Shown here: positions 13,931 to 21,100 of the stretch, in pieces | How the letters are laid out: the number at the start of each line of letters is the position of its first letter | How positions within the stretch are numbered: position 1 is the first letter of the stretch | Virus record (IMG/VR): IMGVR_UViG_3300046812_000279 | Coordinates: 1-50,634 of that record | Length of the DNA: 50,634 nucleotides | Strand: one strand, 5' to 3' | From: a virus | Notes under the pieces: generated by a model | Databases searched by the model: none | The model's input: only the letters and a program-made list of their open reading frames with translations | Told to the model about the DNA's origin: nothing | Translations under genes and position numbers: made by a program

Positions 13931-14138
13931 TCGACAATTCTCCGGTTGTGAGGATGGAACCGTAACACCAGGGCCAGGGGGAGGAGTCGAACCTCGCAGG
14001 CCAGCATTCCGACCCGATGCACCGGGTATCTGGCTTCACGTCTTAACCGCCTTAGTCAATCCCCTGGCAGGTGGCCGGCGGCGTCGTTCAGTTGGAGAAG
14101 GATCAGGGCCAACTTCGCGCTCGCCGCTCAGCCGTCAA
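13931..14138. other. Intergenic gap holding the tRNA-like element
   Basis: This 208-bp gap between the ATPase gene and the next upstream gene contains the tRNA-like element and nothing else recognisable. I saw no clear promoter or terminator in it. Confidence 0.6.
13973..14068 (-). tRNA. tRNA-like element with a hairpin in place of the anticodon loop (may not be a functional tRNA)
   Basis: On the minus strand the ends pair perfectly as a 7-bp acceptor (GCCAGGG/CCCTGGC, extendable to 8). The T arm is 4 of 5 pairs round TTCGACT. A D-like region contains AAGGCGGTTAA. The central arm is a 5-bp stem GCCAG/CTGGC closing a 25-nt loop, and inside that loop sits a second hairpin ACCCG-GTGCAT-CGGGT, so no normal 7-nt anticodon loop exists. 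No CCA is encoded. Possible readings: tRNA with an intron-like insertion, a degenerate tRNA, or a tRNA mimic. Amino acid not assignable. Confidence 0.5.
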
Positions 14139-14528
14139 TCAGTAAGGGCTTCCAGGCTCGTCAATCCAGGGCGGTTCGTCGTCGCCCCGATCGCGGCCGC
14201 CTGCAATCTCGGCATCTTCGTGGACGGTGAGTATTAGAGTCAATCCGTCAAGCTCGCCCCGCCATTTGCTGACGGAGTCAACCCCGCTCGGCAGTTCCAA
14301 TAGGTCCTTATCGATCGTGGCGACGAATGCGTTAAAGTCCCCGCTGCCGGCGGTCAACCCCACACAGTTGGCCGCGTCCTCGGCGGTCAGTTCCAGCCTG
14401 ATTTCGCCGCTGATACTCTCGACGTAGTCATAGCTCGGCAGTGGACCGCTGCCGGCCGCGCTTGGATAGTCGCCTGGGTCCTCCCAGCGTTCCCACTCGG
14501 CCGCCAGGTTGTTGCTCAGTAACTTCAT
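14139..14528 (-). CDS. Hypothetical acidic protein
   Basis: 129 residues, acidic, with beta-strand-like stretches (GEIRLELTAEDAAN, GELDGLTLILTVHED) and a Gly/Asp/Pro-rich C-terminus. ATG 14528 overlaps the upstream stop (ATGA). Not recognised. Confidence 0.65.
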   Translation of the reverse strand: MKLLSNNLAAEWERWEDPGDYPSAAGSGPLPSYDYVESISGEIRLELTAEDAANCVGLTAGSGDFNAFVATIDKDLLELPSGVDSVSKWRGELDGLTLILTVHEDAEIAGGRDRGDDEPPWIDEPGSPY

Positions 14529-14830
14529 CGGCGGCGTCGTCCTTTCGTCTTGGCCGGGAATAGCTCGGCGTTTTTAGTGGCATGTTCGACGCAGCAACGG
14601 ACAGCGGCCCGCTGACTCGGGAAGTCGTCTATGATGCGTTCCTTGCTGCCGCCTACGGCGTAGTGGTGAATGTGCAGCGCGTACCAGCGATCTGGCATGC
14701 CTGCCGGACCGGCCCCGTAGATGATGTGCGAATGCACGACGGCGTACCGTCCGCACTTCGACATATAGCGGCGATGGTCGGCCATGAGCGTGCGCTCTTT
14801 CGTCGGCTTCTTCCAGGTCAATCGCTTCAT
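14525..14830 (-). CDS. Hypothetical basic protein
   Basis: 101 residues. It has basic ends (MKRLTWKKPTKERT and KTKGRRRR) and a His/Tyr-rich middle (RYAVVHSHIIYG, WYALHIHHYAVGG). ATG 14830 has GAGGG in the leader gagggccaacaATG, which also precedes the gene at 16705-16950, so the two starts share a sequence. A palindromic repeat lies 18 nt upstream of the start. Confidence 0.68.
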   Translation of the reverse strand: MKRLTWKKPTKERTLMADHRRYMSKCGRYAVVHSHIIYGAGPAGMPDRWYALHIHHYAVGGSKERIIDDFPSQRAAVRCCVEHATKNAELFPAKTKGRRRR

Positions 14831-14847
14831 TGTTGGCCCTCACCCGT

Positions 14848-14874
14848 CCAGGTGTGGACAGTGTCCACACCTGG
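14848..14874. repeat. Dispersed palindrome, copy 3
   Basis: A 27-nt perfect palindrome with one central base: CCAGGTGTGGACA-G-TGTCCACACCTGG. Intergenic, 4 nt after the stop of the methyltransferase fusion gene. Identical to copy 7 at 34520-34546. Confidence 0.95.
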
Positions 14875-14878
14875 AAGT

Positions 14879-16708
14879 TTAGAACAGCCCCGGCGTCGAT
14901 CTGCCAGGCTTGTCGATCACTACCAGGGCGACATTGACCCCGGTACCCTCAGCAGCAAACGTGCCAGGCGGCAGTTGCTCGAACTTGGTCGCCATCGGAA
15001 CTAGCTTTGCGGTTTGTCGCGGTCCAGCGGCACAGAGCGCGACTAATCGGCCACCCGGCTTGAGCAGTGTAATCGCGTGTTGAATGTGTTGCAAGTCCTC
15101 GGCGTTGCGAAATGGCGGATTCATGACGATGCGATCGAACTCGACCGGCGCCGTCCCCTCGGTGTCCTCTCGCGGCCAGTCCAGAAAGTCCGCAGTGTAA
15201 ACGGCGTCGGCCCGCGTCAGCATGCCGGCGAGTCGTCTATCTACCTCGACGGCCGTTATCTTTACGGTCGGTTCGTTCGCTGTGAGATTGCGAACGGCAT
15301 CGATCAGGCGGCCCGTGCCGGCGGATGGTTCTAGTACCTGCATGCCGGCCCCGATTCCCGCGATGTCGGCCATTCGCTCGGCGAGGGCATGCGGCGTCGG
15401 GAAGAGTTGCGGGGCGCTTACTGTCTTGATTCCCGCCTTGAGTGTCTTGGCCATTAGCTCGAAGTCCTCGGCGTCGGTCGGGTCCTCGACCCTGGCCGGC
15501 GGCGTCGGCCGTTCGGCTCGCTCGATGGCTTTCGCCATCCTGGCCGCCTCTTCCTCTCGAAGCTTTGCAGCTGCCGCCTCGGCTCCGGGCGGGACGTGTG
15601 CGGTCGAATCGGTGAGGAATACCGGGCCATAGTTATGGCCCCGGCACATGGCCCAGCGTACGCGGTGGGTCCCGTCCTCGCTGACTCTGGTACCCTTGTA
15701 GTCGGAATTGATTTTCGCATAGTCCGCCTTCGTCATCGGCACGGCCCCGAATTCATCGACCTGGCCGCGGTGCCAGGGATTGCGGACCCGGATAGTCCCG
15801 TTGTAATTCAACAGCGGGAGGGCCGCCTTGGTCGGTGCCTTCTTCGGCGGCGTCCATCCGCTCGCCGCTAACATGGCCCGTTCATACCGCAAGCGATTCT
15901 CAAAGTGTGCAATCCAGCGGTCGCAGATAGGGCGGTAAGCGGCCGCCGTCTCCGCGATCTTCGCTTTAACTTCCTCGAATGTCATCACCGGGCAGGCGGC
16001 GTACCGTTCCTCGGCGGGCCGCAATAGATCGTACGCGCTCCAACTTTGGCCATCCTTGTAAAGCACAGTGCCGGACGAACGGCAGGCGGCGGCGTAGGCT
16101 TCCTCATGCGTGGTGATGGCCGCCCAGCGGGCCGCCCTCTTGTCGATGTCGGCCCGGTTGCGTTGTTGCTTGCGTAGGTCCGCCTCTATGGTCTTGATGC
16201 GGCGAGCGCGAACGGCCGGCAGTTCCTTGTATTTCGCGTGAGCGATTGCGCCGGCGGCTCGATCTTCCCAATACTTCGACGTATTCCACATTTTCACGGC
16301 CCGCCGCATGCCGTTCTCAATCTTCTCGGCGTCTCGGCGGGCGTGGCGTTCGCTGTGATGGCCAACTAGGATCGGTTGGCCCAGCGGGATATTGTCGGCG
16401 ATCGATTTGACGGCCTGGCGGGCCTGCTCGGCGTCCTTGGCTCGATTCGCCTGGTAACCTTCGAAGCGTTCGGCCCTCTCTTCCTGGCGTTCGACCAGGC
16501 TCTTATCTTCGTCCTCGATTTCGCCGGCCAGGGCAATGGCGGCATCCTCTCGGGCAGGCGTCCACATTGGCGCGACGAATAACTCCTGTTTCGGTGCCCA
16601 TTTGTACCCGACCGCCTTTAGCTTGGCGTACTCTTCCGCGCTCAGCCGGCAGGCCGGATAGATTCGAAGCTTATTGTCCTCGGGCGAATATGTTGCGGTG
16701 TGGTTCAT
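14879..16708 (-). CDS. DUF3560-like / N6-adenine methyltransferase fusion
   Basis: 609 residues. The N-terminal half (MNHTATYSPEDNKLRIYPAC; GYKWAPKQELFVAP; DNIPLGQPILVGHHSERHAR) matches the DUF3560 layout seen on plasmids and phages. The C-terminal third is a class I methyltransferase: VLEPSAGTGRLIDAV (from about 458, AdoMet loop) and NPPF (530-533), the N6-adenine signature. A coiled segment with many Ala/Glu/Arg links them. The N-terminal domain's role is unknown. Together with the D12 enzyme, this phage has two unrelated adenine methyltransferases, consistent with anti-restriction. ATG 16708 overlaps the upstream stop. Confidence 0.82.
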   Translation of the reverse strand: MNHTATYSPEDNKLRIYPACRLSAEEYAKLKAVGYKWAPKQELFVAPMWTPAREDAAIALAGEIEDEDKSLVERQEERAERFEGYQANRAKDAEQARQAVKSIADNIPLGQPILVGHHSERHARRDAEKIENGMRRAVKMWNTSKYWEDRAAGAIAHAKYKELPAVRARRIKTIEADLRKQQRNRADIDKRAARWAAITTHEEAYAAACRSSGTVLYKDGQSWSAYDLLRPAEERYAACPVMTFEEVKAKIAETAAAYRPICDRWIAHFENRLRYERAMLAASGWTPPKKAPTKAALPLLNYNGTIRVRNPWHRGQVDEFGAVPMTKADYAKINSDYKGTRVSEDGTHRVRWAMCRGHNYGPVFLTDSTAHVPPGAEAAAAKLREEEAARMAKAIERAERPTPPARVEDPTDAEDFELMAKTLKAGIKTVSAPQLFPTPHALAERMADIAGIGAGMQVLEPSAGTGRLIDAVRNLTANEPTVKITAVEVDRRLAGMLTRADAVYTADFLDWPREDTEGTAPVEFDRIVMNPPFRNAEDLQHIQHAITLLKPGGRLVALCAAGPRQTAKLVPMATKFEQLPPGTFAAEGTGVNVALVVIDKPGRSTPGLF

Positions 16709-16950
16709 GCTGTCCTCTTGGTAGGTTGGCCGACGTTGACGGCGAACAGGTCGCAGACTCGCGGGCCGCCGGTTTCATGGTCGCCGAATTCCTCGGCCGC
16801 TATGTGAACGTGGTAATAGCCTGGCCCTCGGCCCGCCGCGATCTTGGCGGCCGCCTCTCGCTTGTCGGCGGCGTCGATCTGCTCGGCGGTCCAGGCTTTC
16901 GGGTCCAGTTGCACCTGGCCGGGCGTGGCGACTTGATACCGTACCTGCAT
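16705..16950 (-). CDS. Hypothetical protein
   Basis: 81 residues. VRYQVATPGQVQLDPKAW starts a strand-rich segment; GYYHVHIAAEEFGDHETG and RVCDLFAVNVG follow. ATG 16950 has the same gagggccaaca leader as the gene at 14525-14830. Its stop overlaps the methyltransferase start, so it may act with it. Not recognised. Confidence 0.68.
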   Translation of the reverse strand: MQVRYQVATPGQVQLDPKAWTAEQIDAADKREAAAKIAAGRGPGYYHVHIAAEEFGDHETGGPRVCDLFAVNVGQPTKRTA

Positions 16951-17009
16951 TGTTGGCCCTCAAATGAGTAAAGGCGGGCCGGTTGTGCCGGCCCGCCAGG
17001 TCGAATCGA

Positions 17010-17363
17010 TCAGGCGGGGATAGGGTCGGTTTGCGATTCGTGGAATACGGTTGTAGACCAGGGAATCAGGCCGCGCTTATCCTTGGTGTTGGCGTCGGCG
17101 TCGGGCGGTGCCTGTTCGCCCTTGCGCTTCGGGCGGACGTAGGTAAGACACTTCACCCCATGCTCTCCCTTGCGGACCTGGCGACCTTTGGCCCGCCAGG
17201 CGTGGTAAGTCAGTACGTTTTCGCGTGGCTTGATTTCCTCCATTGGGATACCCTTCGCCGCGAATCCTTCGAAGATCGGCACCCAATTGGCCATAGACTG
17301 GCCCGACTGTGCGCGGCTGAGCGCTTCGGCCGCCATTTCCTCTTGATTCGGTGTTAGTGGCAT
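17010..17363 (-). CDS. ArdC N-terminal-like ssDNA-binding protein
   Basis: 117 residues. ENVLTYHAWRAKGRQVRKG-EHG, then KCLTYV and a final STTVFHESQ match the ArdC-N (DUF1738) domain, which binds single-stranded DNA and belongs to antirestriction and polyvalent proteins of plasmids and phages. Here it stands alone, without the metallopeptidase domain of full ArdC. It probably coats or shields DNA early in infection. ATG 17363 has GGAG about 11 nt upstream. Confidence 0.72.
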   Translation of the reverse strand: MPLTPNQEEMAAEALSRAQSGQSMANWVPIFEGFAAKGIPMEEIKPRENVLTYHAWRAKGRQVRKGEHGVKCLTYVRPKRKGEQAPPDADANTKDKRGLIPWSTTVFHESQTDPIPA

Positions 17364-17431
17364 GGTGCAAAGTCTCCGGGTGTTTAGTTGGTCATAGAGT
17401 TAGAACCGAATCGGCGAGCGCGGCCCGCCAT

Positions 17432-17611
17432 TCATTCCGCAATTTCTTTTGCTTTGAATCTCTCCAATTGATCAGGCGGCCAGGTGTACCTGGTTTCGGT
17501 GCCGATGCGTTGTACTTCGATGCGGTCGCCGTAGTCGCCGACGACGTACCAGCGTTCGCCGGGTCCGGTTTCCCATGTCGTCCCGGTAAGGTTGCGGCGT
17601 GGTGTCGTCAC
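17432..17611 (-). CDS. Small hypothetical protein
   Basis: 59 residues: TTPRRNLTGTTWETGPGERW, then strands (YVVGDYGDRIEVQRIG; TRYTWPPDQLERF). GTG 17611 overlaps the stop of the upstream gene (GTGA). A 14-bp palindrome, CCAGGTGTACCTGG (17480-17493), falls in its coding sequence. The context supports real translation; function unknown. Confidence 0.65.
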   Translation of the reverse strand: MTTPRRNLTGTTWETGPGERWYVVGDYGDRIEVQRIGTETRYTWPPDQLERFKAKEIAE

Positions 17612-18075
17612 TTGGGGAGCTCCTCACAGTCGGCAGGCGTCCAAACGGTCCGAATGTATTCGCCCCGGTTATCCTGCTCGATGGTGTCCAGTTCTCGGTT
17701 GGCCCCCTCAACGTCGTAATCCTTGACGACGCAGCAAACGCCAGGCGGGCAGGCGTGGACCGTCGCGGCCCCGTATTCAACCTCGACGACGACGACGGCC
17801 AGGCCGGCGGCGTCGGGATAGTCGGCCGTGAGTTCGGCCGGTGATAGCTTCGCCTGCGGTTTGCAAACGATGCACGGGCCGCCCTCGGCCGGGCAATGCT
17901 CGCAACTGAGTGCGGCGCCGATTTCTTCCAGTTCCTCGCCCTCGGCGTCGATGTCCTCGACCAGGCTGGACAGGTTTCGAACCGCCTCCGCCAGGTCGCC
18001 GGATTCCCAGCGATCGCCGACAGCGCGGGCCGCGTTTAGAAGATCTTGGAATTGATCAGGTACGGTATAACTCAT
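17608..18075 (-). CDS. Hypothetical Cys-containing acidic protein
   Basis: 155 residues. A helical acidic N-terminus is followed by CEHCPAEGGPCIVC, a four-Cys cluster that could bind zinc, then VHACPPGVCCVVKDYDVEG. ATG 18075 overlaps the previous stop (ATGA). Not recognised. Confidence 0.68.
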   Translation of the reverse strand: MSYTVPDQFQDLLNAARAVGDRWESGDLAEAVRNLSSLVEDIDAEGEELEEIGAALSCEHCPAEGGPCIVCKPQAKLSPAELTADYPDAAGLAVVVVEVEYGAATVHACPPGVCCVVKDYDVEGANRELDTIEQDNRGEYIRTVWTPADCEELPK

Positions 18076-18485
18076 CGGAATAAATCCCCCTGTTTCGGTG
18101 TGGGTTCGGTTGTTGGGTTTCCTGCGTTAAATTCGGCATCCTCCCGCGCGTCGTTCTCGCGGTAGTCGTCGCCGGGGAAGTCGCGGGCCATTTCCTCGGG
18201 CGTTCGGGCCGGAGCTATCAGCCAGTGATACTCTCCGTCGTTTGCGTAGGCGCTGGCGTGGCATCGGTCGTCGCCATCGGGGACGATGTCGGCCGCGTCT
18301 AGCTCGCTCATCAGGTCGCCATTGTCGAATGCCTGCATAGCGGCCCGGACAAAATCCGGCGTCGATGGCTCGGCCGTCGTCCAGAATGTGGCGCTCATCC
18401 GTGACCGGTTGAGCGCGTGATTCTCCGGCGTGTAGGTTTCGATGACGTAGTAATGACGCGGGCCGTCGTCTTTTCGCTTGCTCAT
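18072..18485 (-). CDS. Hypothetical protein
   Basis: 137 residues. SKRKDDGPRHYYVIETYTP starts it; it is acidic overall and ends TPKQGDLFR. The ATG at 18485 overlaps the previous stop (ATGA), which rules out the longer frame that starts further upstream. The 'GDLF' end recalls the PIP-box-like QxDLF clamp-binding peptide (here KQGDLFR), so it may contact the host sliding clamp; this is a guess from a short motif. Confidence 0.68.
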   Translation of the reverse strand: MSKRKDDGPRHYYVIETYTPENHALNRSRMSATFWTTAEPSTPDFVRAAMQAFDNGDLMSELDAADIVPDGDDRCHASAYANDGEYHWLIAPARTPEEMARDFPGDDYRENDAREDAEFNAGNPTTEPTPKQGDLFR

Positions 18486-18763
18486 GATGGCTTGCCCGTC
18501 CTCCAAAAGTGAACGCTTGCGGTTTCGACGGTGAAGCCGTCAACGGTCCGCGAGTGCCAGGTGAATTGGCAGCCGGTGGCGTTCTCTTCATAGATTCGCC
18601 CCCGCGCGGTCCGCCGCGTGTTGTAGTAGCGCTGCCATCCGCCAATCAGATTGGCGTGTCCCTGGTCATGCTGGAAATTGAACCGCAAGAGCAGGGAAAC
18701 AAGCCGGGAAAGGCGCTCAGGCACGATCGGCCGGCGGCGGTCCTTGGTTCGTGTGGGTTGCAT
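18482..18763 (-). CDS. Hypothetical basic protein
   Basis: 93 residues, Arg-rich N-terminus (TRTKDRRRPIVPERLSRL), then RRTARGRIYEENATGCQFTW and a beta-like C-terminus. ATG 18763 shares a base with the upstream stop (TAATG). Not recognised. Confidence 0.68.
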   Translation of the reverse strand: MQPTRTKDRRRPIVPERLSRLVSLLLRFNFQHDQGHANLIGGWQRYYNTRRTARGRIYEENATGCQFTWHSRTVDGFTVETASVHFWRTGKPS

Positions 18764-19194
18764 TAGTCCGCCTCAATGGGTTCATCGGTTTCGTACGCTT
18801 CCTTGATGTCCGAACGGTAGCCCCTCATCTTCTGAGCGCGGCATTTGTCGCAGCATTTGCACAGGTAGATACCGTGCCCGTCGTATTCGTCCTCGGCCCA
18901 TTCGCCGGACCCGCACGGGCAGTAATAGCGGCCGCGCGAGTAAGCGCACGAATCGCAGGCCGGGAATTCGGCCGGGTCCTTGACGCCTAAATCCGCAAGC
19001 CAGGTGCGGCCCTTTTCCAGGTCCTCGGCCGTGCATTCCTGCCGGCAGTGTTTACAGGTCGCCATCGTTTCAGCCCCTCGGGTTAGGCCCGTTCGGCCGT
19101 AGTGGCGTCGCGGGCAGATAATGAGCGCTCCCCGTTCGACTAGGCCGGCCTGGCAAACGGGGCAGCGTTCGATTTCGAACAGGTCGCCAGTCAT
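18763..19194 (-). CDS. Multi-CxxC zinc protein
   Basis: 143 residues with at least five Cys pairs: CPVC, CKHC, CDSC, CPCG and CKCC-DKC. This would bind two or three zinc ions. ATG 19194 is chosen because it overlaps the upstream stop (ATGA). A second possible start, ATG 19065 (MATCKHCRQEC), has GAGGGG upstream and may give a shorter form. The first 40 residues form their own small Cys pair module, so the gene may be a fusion of two zinc proteins. Function unknown. Confidence 0.68.
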   Translation of the reverse strand: MTGDLFEIERCPVCQAGLVERGALIICPRRHYGRTGLTRGAETMATCKHCRQECTAEDLEKGRTWLADLGVKDPAEFPACDSCAYSRGRYYCPCGSGEWAEDEYDGHGIYLCKCCDKCRAQKMRGYRSDIKEAYETDEPIEAD

Positions 19195-19391
19195 GGGCGG
19201 ACCCGCCTGGGTTGTATCTTCGCATTGTGGAACCGTTCGCATTTTGCCAGGGCGGCGGCCGCCTCTTGCTCGGTTGTGAATTGCTTGGCATTCGCCAGGC
19301 CCCTGACGAATTGCCCGTATGCGTCCAGGTAGCTCGGTTGCAGTGTCGGCCCCGTGCCGACGACAAGGTAAACGGTGTAGGGCGGTTTCAT
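19191..19391 (-). CDS. Small hypothetical protein
   Basis: 66 residues: [17 protein letters not shown], then a helix ([19 protein letters not shown]) and a basic end. ATG 19391 overlaps the stop of the clamp-loader-like gene (ATGA). Not recognised. Confidence 0.68.
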   Translation of the reverse strand: MKPPYTVYLVVGTGPTLQPSYLDAYGQFVRGLANAKQFTTEQEAAAALAKCERFHNAKIQPRRVRP

Positions 19392-20026
19392 GACAGCATT
19401 TCTCCGGCTTCAATCGCTTGAAGCATAGCCCGCAAATTGTTGCGGTGAGTTTGGGCCAGTTTCACATAGCGCTCTATCGGTTGCCCGTCTAATCCTTCCC
19501 GCTGTGCGATCATTTTGGCCCGTTCGGCGAATGCTTTAGCAAGATCGCGGCGGGACAATGGCAGCGGCAGGCAGCGGGACAATAGCGGCCCGCCGTCGTC
19601 GCAATCCTCAAAAATGCTTTCCTGCCCTTCATTCGTCGTCGTGAAAATGACGACGACATGGGCGGGGATTCGTTCGAGCATGACCAGCAATTGACGAATG
19701 GCCGGCCCCCTGAGCGCGTGCGCTTCGTTGACGATGTAAGCGCGGCCGCCCTTGCCCAGCGCACGGCATTGCATTTCCGATTCGATCGATTCCAGGCGGG
19801 CCGGTGTGAGTCCCGCCGCGTCTATTTCTTCGATGGCCCATTCGTCGGCGACTTCGGCCGCGATCAGCCTGGCAATTGTTGTCTTGCCAGTGCCTGACTG
19901 GCCGCTAATCCAGTAAGCGCGGCCCGCCAGGCCCCGCGCTTTGAGGGCGGCCAGGCGGCCGACTACCTTATCCTGGCCGACTACGTCAGCCCAACAGGCG
20001 GGCCGGTATTGTTCGGTGAGTTGCAT
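19388..20026 (-). CDS. Clamp-loader-like AAA+ ATPase (DnaX/RFC small type)
   Basis: 212 residues. [15 protein letters not shown] matches the 'yRP..f.dvvGQ' start of DnaX and RFC subunits. Walker A is [10 protein letters not shown] (41-50), Walker B YIVNEAH (N100-E101, Asp replaced by Asn as in DnaX-like variants), sensor 1 FTTTNEG and the arginine-finger LLSRC (148-152). It would load a sliding clamp, or remodel another ring. No phage clamp or DNA polymerase is visible, so it may recruit the host clamp. It lacks the C-terminal oligomerisation domain of full DnaX. ATG 20026. Confidence 0.8.
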   Translation of the reverse strand: MQLTEQYRPACWADVVGQDKVVGRLAALKARGLAGRAYWISGQSGTGKTTIARLIAAEVADEWAIEEIDAAGLTPARLESIESEMQCRALGKGGRAYIVNEAHALRGPAIRQLLVMLERIPAHVVVIFTTTNEGQESIFEDCDDGGPLLSRCLPLPLSRRDLAKAFAERAKMIAQREGLDGQPIERYVKLAQTHRNNLRAMLQAIEAGEMLS

Positions 20027-20030
20027 GGCG

Positions 20031-20264
20031 TCAATTCCCCTCTATGTGGATAATCCCGGCCCGTTTGCGGGCCATGTAGTTACGGGCCGCGCGTGCGCTG
20101 TATTCATGGCCATAACCGAACCGCCGCGCGACGACGGCCCGCCAGGCGAGTGTCAAGCGCTGCCGCGATGGTGACCCGATAAAAGCGCAGTCGGGCCGCC
20201 TGGCAAATACGGTTTGCAGGCGGCCCCATAGGTCTGCGTGGTATTGGCAAGCAAACGAGAGCAT
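20031..20264 (-). CDS. Small basic protein carrying a DnaA-box sequence
   Basis: 77 residues, Arg/Ala rich ([20 protein letters not shown]). ATG 20264 is used rather than TTG 20270 because GAGGGG is 6 nt upstream. Codons near its end contain a perfect DnaA box (20045-20053). Not recognised. Confidence 0.62.
   Translation of the reverse strand: MLSFACQYHADLWGRLQTVFARRPDCAFIGSPSRQRLTLAWRAVVARRFGYGHEYSARAARNYMARKRAGIIHIEGN
20045..20053 (-). promoter_or_regulatory. Perfect DnaA-box sequence
   Basis: TTATCCACA on the minus strand, all nine bases of the high-affinity consensus. It is inside the coding region of the gene at 20031-20264. One 8/9 match lies at 20952-20960 in the control region. Two sites 0.9 kb apart near the point where the two arms diverge are suggestive of host DnaA binding. 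Confidence 0.4.
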
Positions 20265-20266
20265 TT

Positions 20267-20332
20267 TCAACCCCTCAAAATGGCGGCCGCCAGGATGGTG
20301 ACAGCGGCGAAGATTACAACAGCGGCGAGCAT
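20267..20332 (-). CDS. 21-residue hydrophobic peptide
   Basis: MLAAVVIFAAVTILAAAILRG: a single hydrophobic helix with one Arg near the end. A run of six G before ATG 20332 can act as a ribosome-binding site, and the reading frame fills the gap between two genes exactly. Its stop overlaps the ribosome-binding region of the next gene. It is too short to be sure. Confidence 0.45.
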   Translation of the reverse strand: MLAAVVIFAAVTILAAAILRG

Positions 20333-20333
20333 G

Positions 20334-20609
20334 TTAGCCCCCTATTGCCAGGTTGACGACGACGACGGTAGCGGCCCGGCGCAATCGCTCAGTTTCCGTC
20401 CGCCGCAGCTGTGCTAGTTCGCGGTCTATTTCGGCGAGCGCATCGGCCGCCATAATCCAGGCGGACCCGCGCTGATGGGTCCAGTCAAGGAAAGCCTGCC
20501 CGCCAGGCCCAGCGATAATGGCCCGTTCGTCGGTGAGTTGCTTGATTCGGGCCGCCCTGCCCTCTTCGCCATGCGTCCAACGCTGTGCATCGTAATCGTA
20601 AGCGATCAT
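20334..20609 (-). CDS. Hypothetical protein, first gene of the left arm
   Basis: 91 residues: MIAYDYDAQRWTHGEEGRAA, a helical middle (AADALAEIDRELAQLRR) and a hydrophobic end (ATVVVVNLAIGG). ATG 20609 has GAGGG 6 nt upstream. As the first leftward gene it is probably expressed immediately after infection. Not recognised. Confidence 0.7.
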   Translation of the reverse strand: MIAYDYDAQRWTHGEEGRAARIKQLTDERAIIAGPGGQAFLDWTHQRGSAWIMAADALAEIDRELAQLRRTETERLRRAATVVVVNLAIGG

Positions 20610-20724
20610 ACTGCCCTCTTTCCCTGTTGTTCGAATGCTGTTTCCGCCCTGTTGTCCGGTAGTCGATTCGGCCCGCCGCGTCCGCCATCGTTCGCAGCTG
20701 TAACCGATTCGGCCCGACCAGGAT

Positions 20725-20743
20725 GGCGGGGACCGTCCCCGCC
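20725..20743. repeat. Perfect 19-bp palindrome
   Basis: GGCGGGGAC-C-GTCCCCGCC: two 9-base arms around one central base, alone in the control region. This is the size and symmetry of an operator for a dimeric repressor. Confidence 0.7.
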
Positions 20744-20848
20744 CTGCCCGCTTGCCCGCTGTTTCCCCGCCCTTTGCATGCTGTTTGCAGCCTGTTGGCG
20801 GGCCGATGCGGACGGGAGAGCATGCACGCGCGGGCCGCGTGTCGTCAA

Positions 20849-20894
20849 CTTGACAGGGCGGCCCAGCGGCGGGCCGGCGGCCGCTTGACAGGGC
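20849..20894 (+). repeat. CTTGACAGGGC direct repeat pair
   Basis: The 11-mer occurs at 20849-20859 and 20884-20894, 35 bp apart. Each contains a perfect TTGACA -35 element. The second has TTTGAA 17 bp downstream (20908-20913), a weak -10. They may be tandem promoters or protein-binding half sites. Confidence 0.55.
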
Positions 20895-20902
20895 ATCGGA
20901 GC

Positions 20903-21063
20903 GGCGATTTGAACCGGACCCCCCGGCCGGGCGGGGCGGGCCAGGGGAGACTTATCCACCCCCGCGTCAGGATCTTCCGCTACGTTCAGGTTTCTCGGGC
21001 GAGGGGAGACGCCGGCAGCTGCTGGGGCTGGATTTCGGCAGGCGAAATGGACCGGACCCCCGG
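20903..21063. repeat. Imperfect 24-bp repeat pair flanking the DnaA-box-like site
   Basis: 20903-20926 and 21041-21063 share GGCGA, three variable bases, then TG-ACCGGACCCCC-GG. Both are close to a ggggagac motif (20943, 21003), so a larger unit may be duplicated. The 8/9 DnaA box (20952-20960) lies between the copies. Confidence 0.55.
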
Positions 21064-21071
21064 CGGGTCGG

Positions 21072-21100
21072 TTGCCAGTGGGACTCCGGCTCGTTAAATT
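21072..21100 (+). promoter_or_regulatory. Promoter for the right arm, predicted leaderless
   Basis: TTGCCA (21072-21077) and TAAATT (21095-21100) are 17 bp apart, five and four matches to the sigma-70 consensus. The start point would fall about 7 nt later, on or within a base of the ATG at 21108. The gene has no ribosome-binding site, which agrees with leaderless translation. Confidence 0.5.

Noticed and set aside
17480-17493. CCAGGTGTACCTGG palindrome
   Set aside because: Shares CCAGGT/ACCTGG but lacks the TGG/CCA part and the spacer, so it is not the same element.
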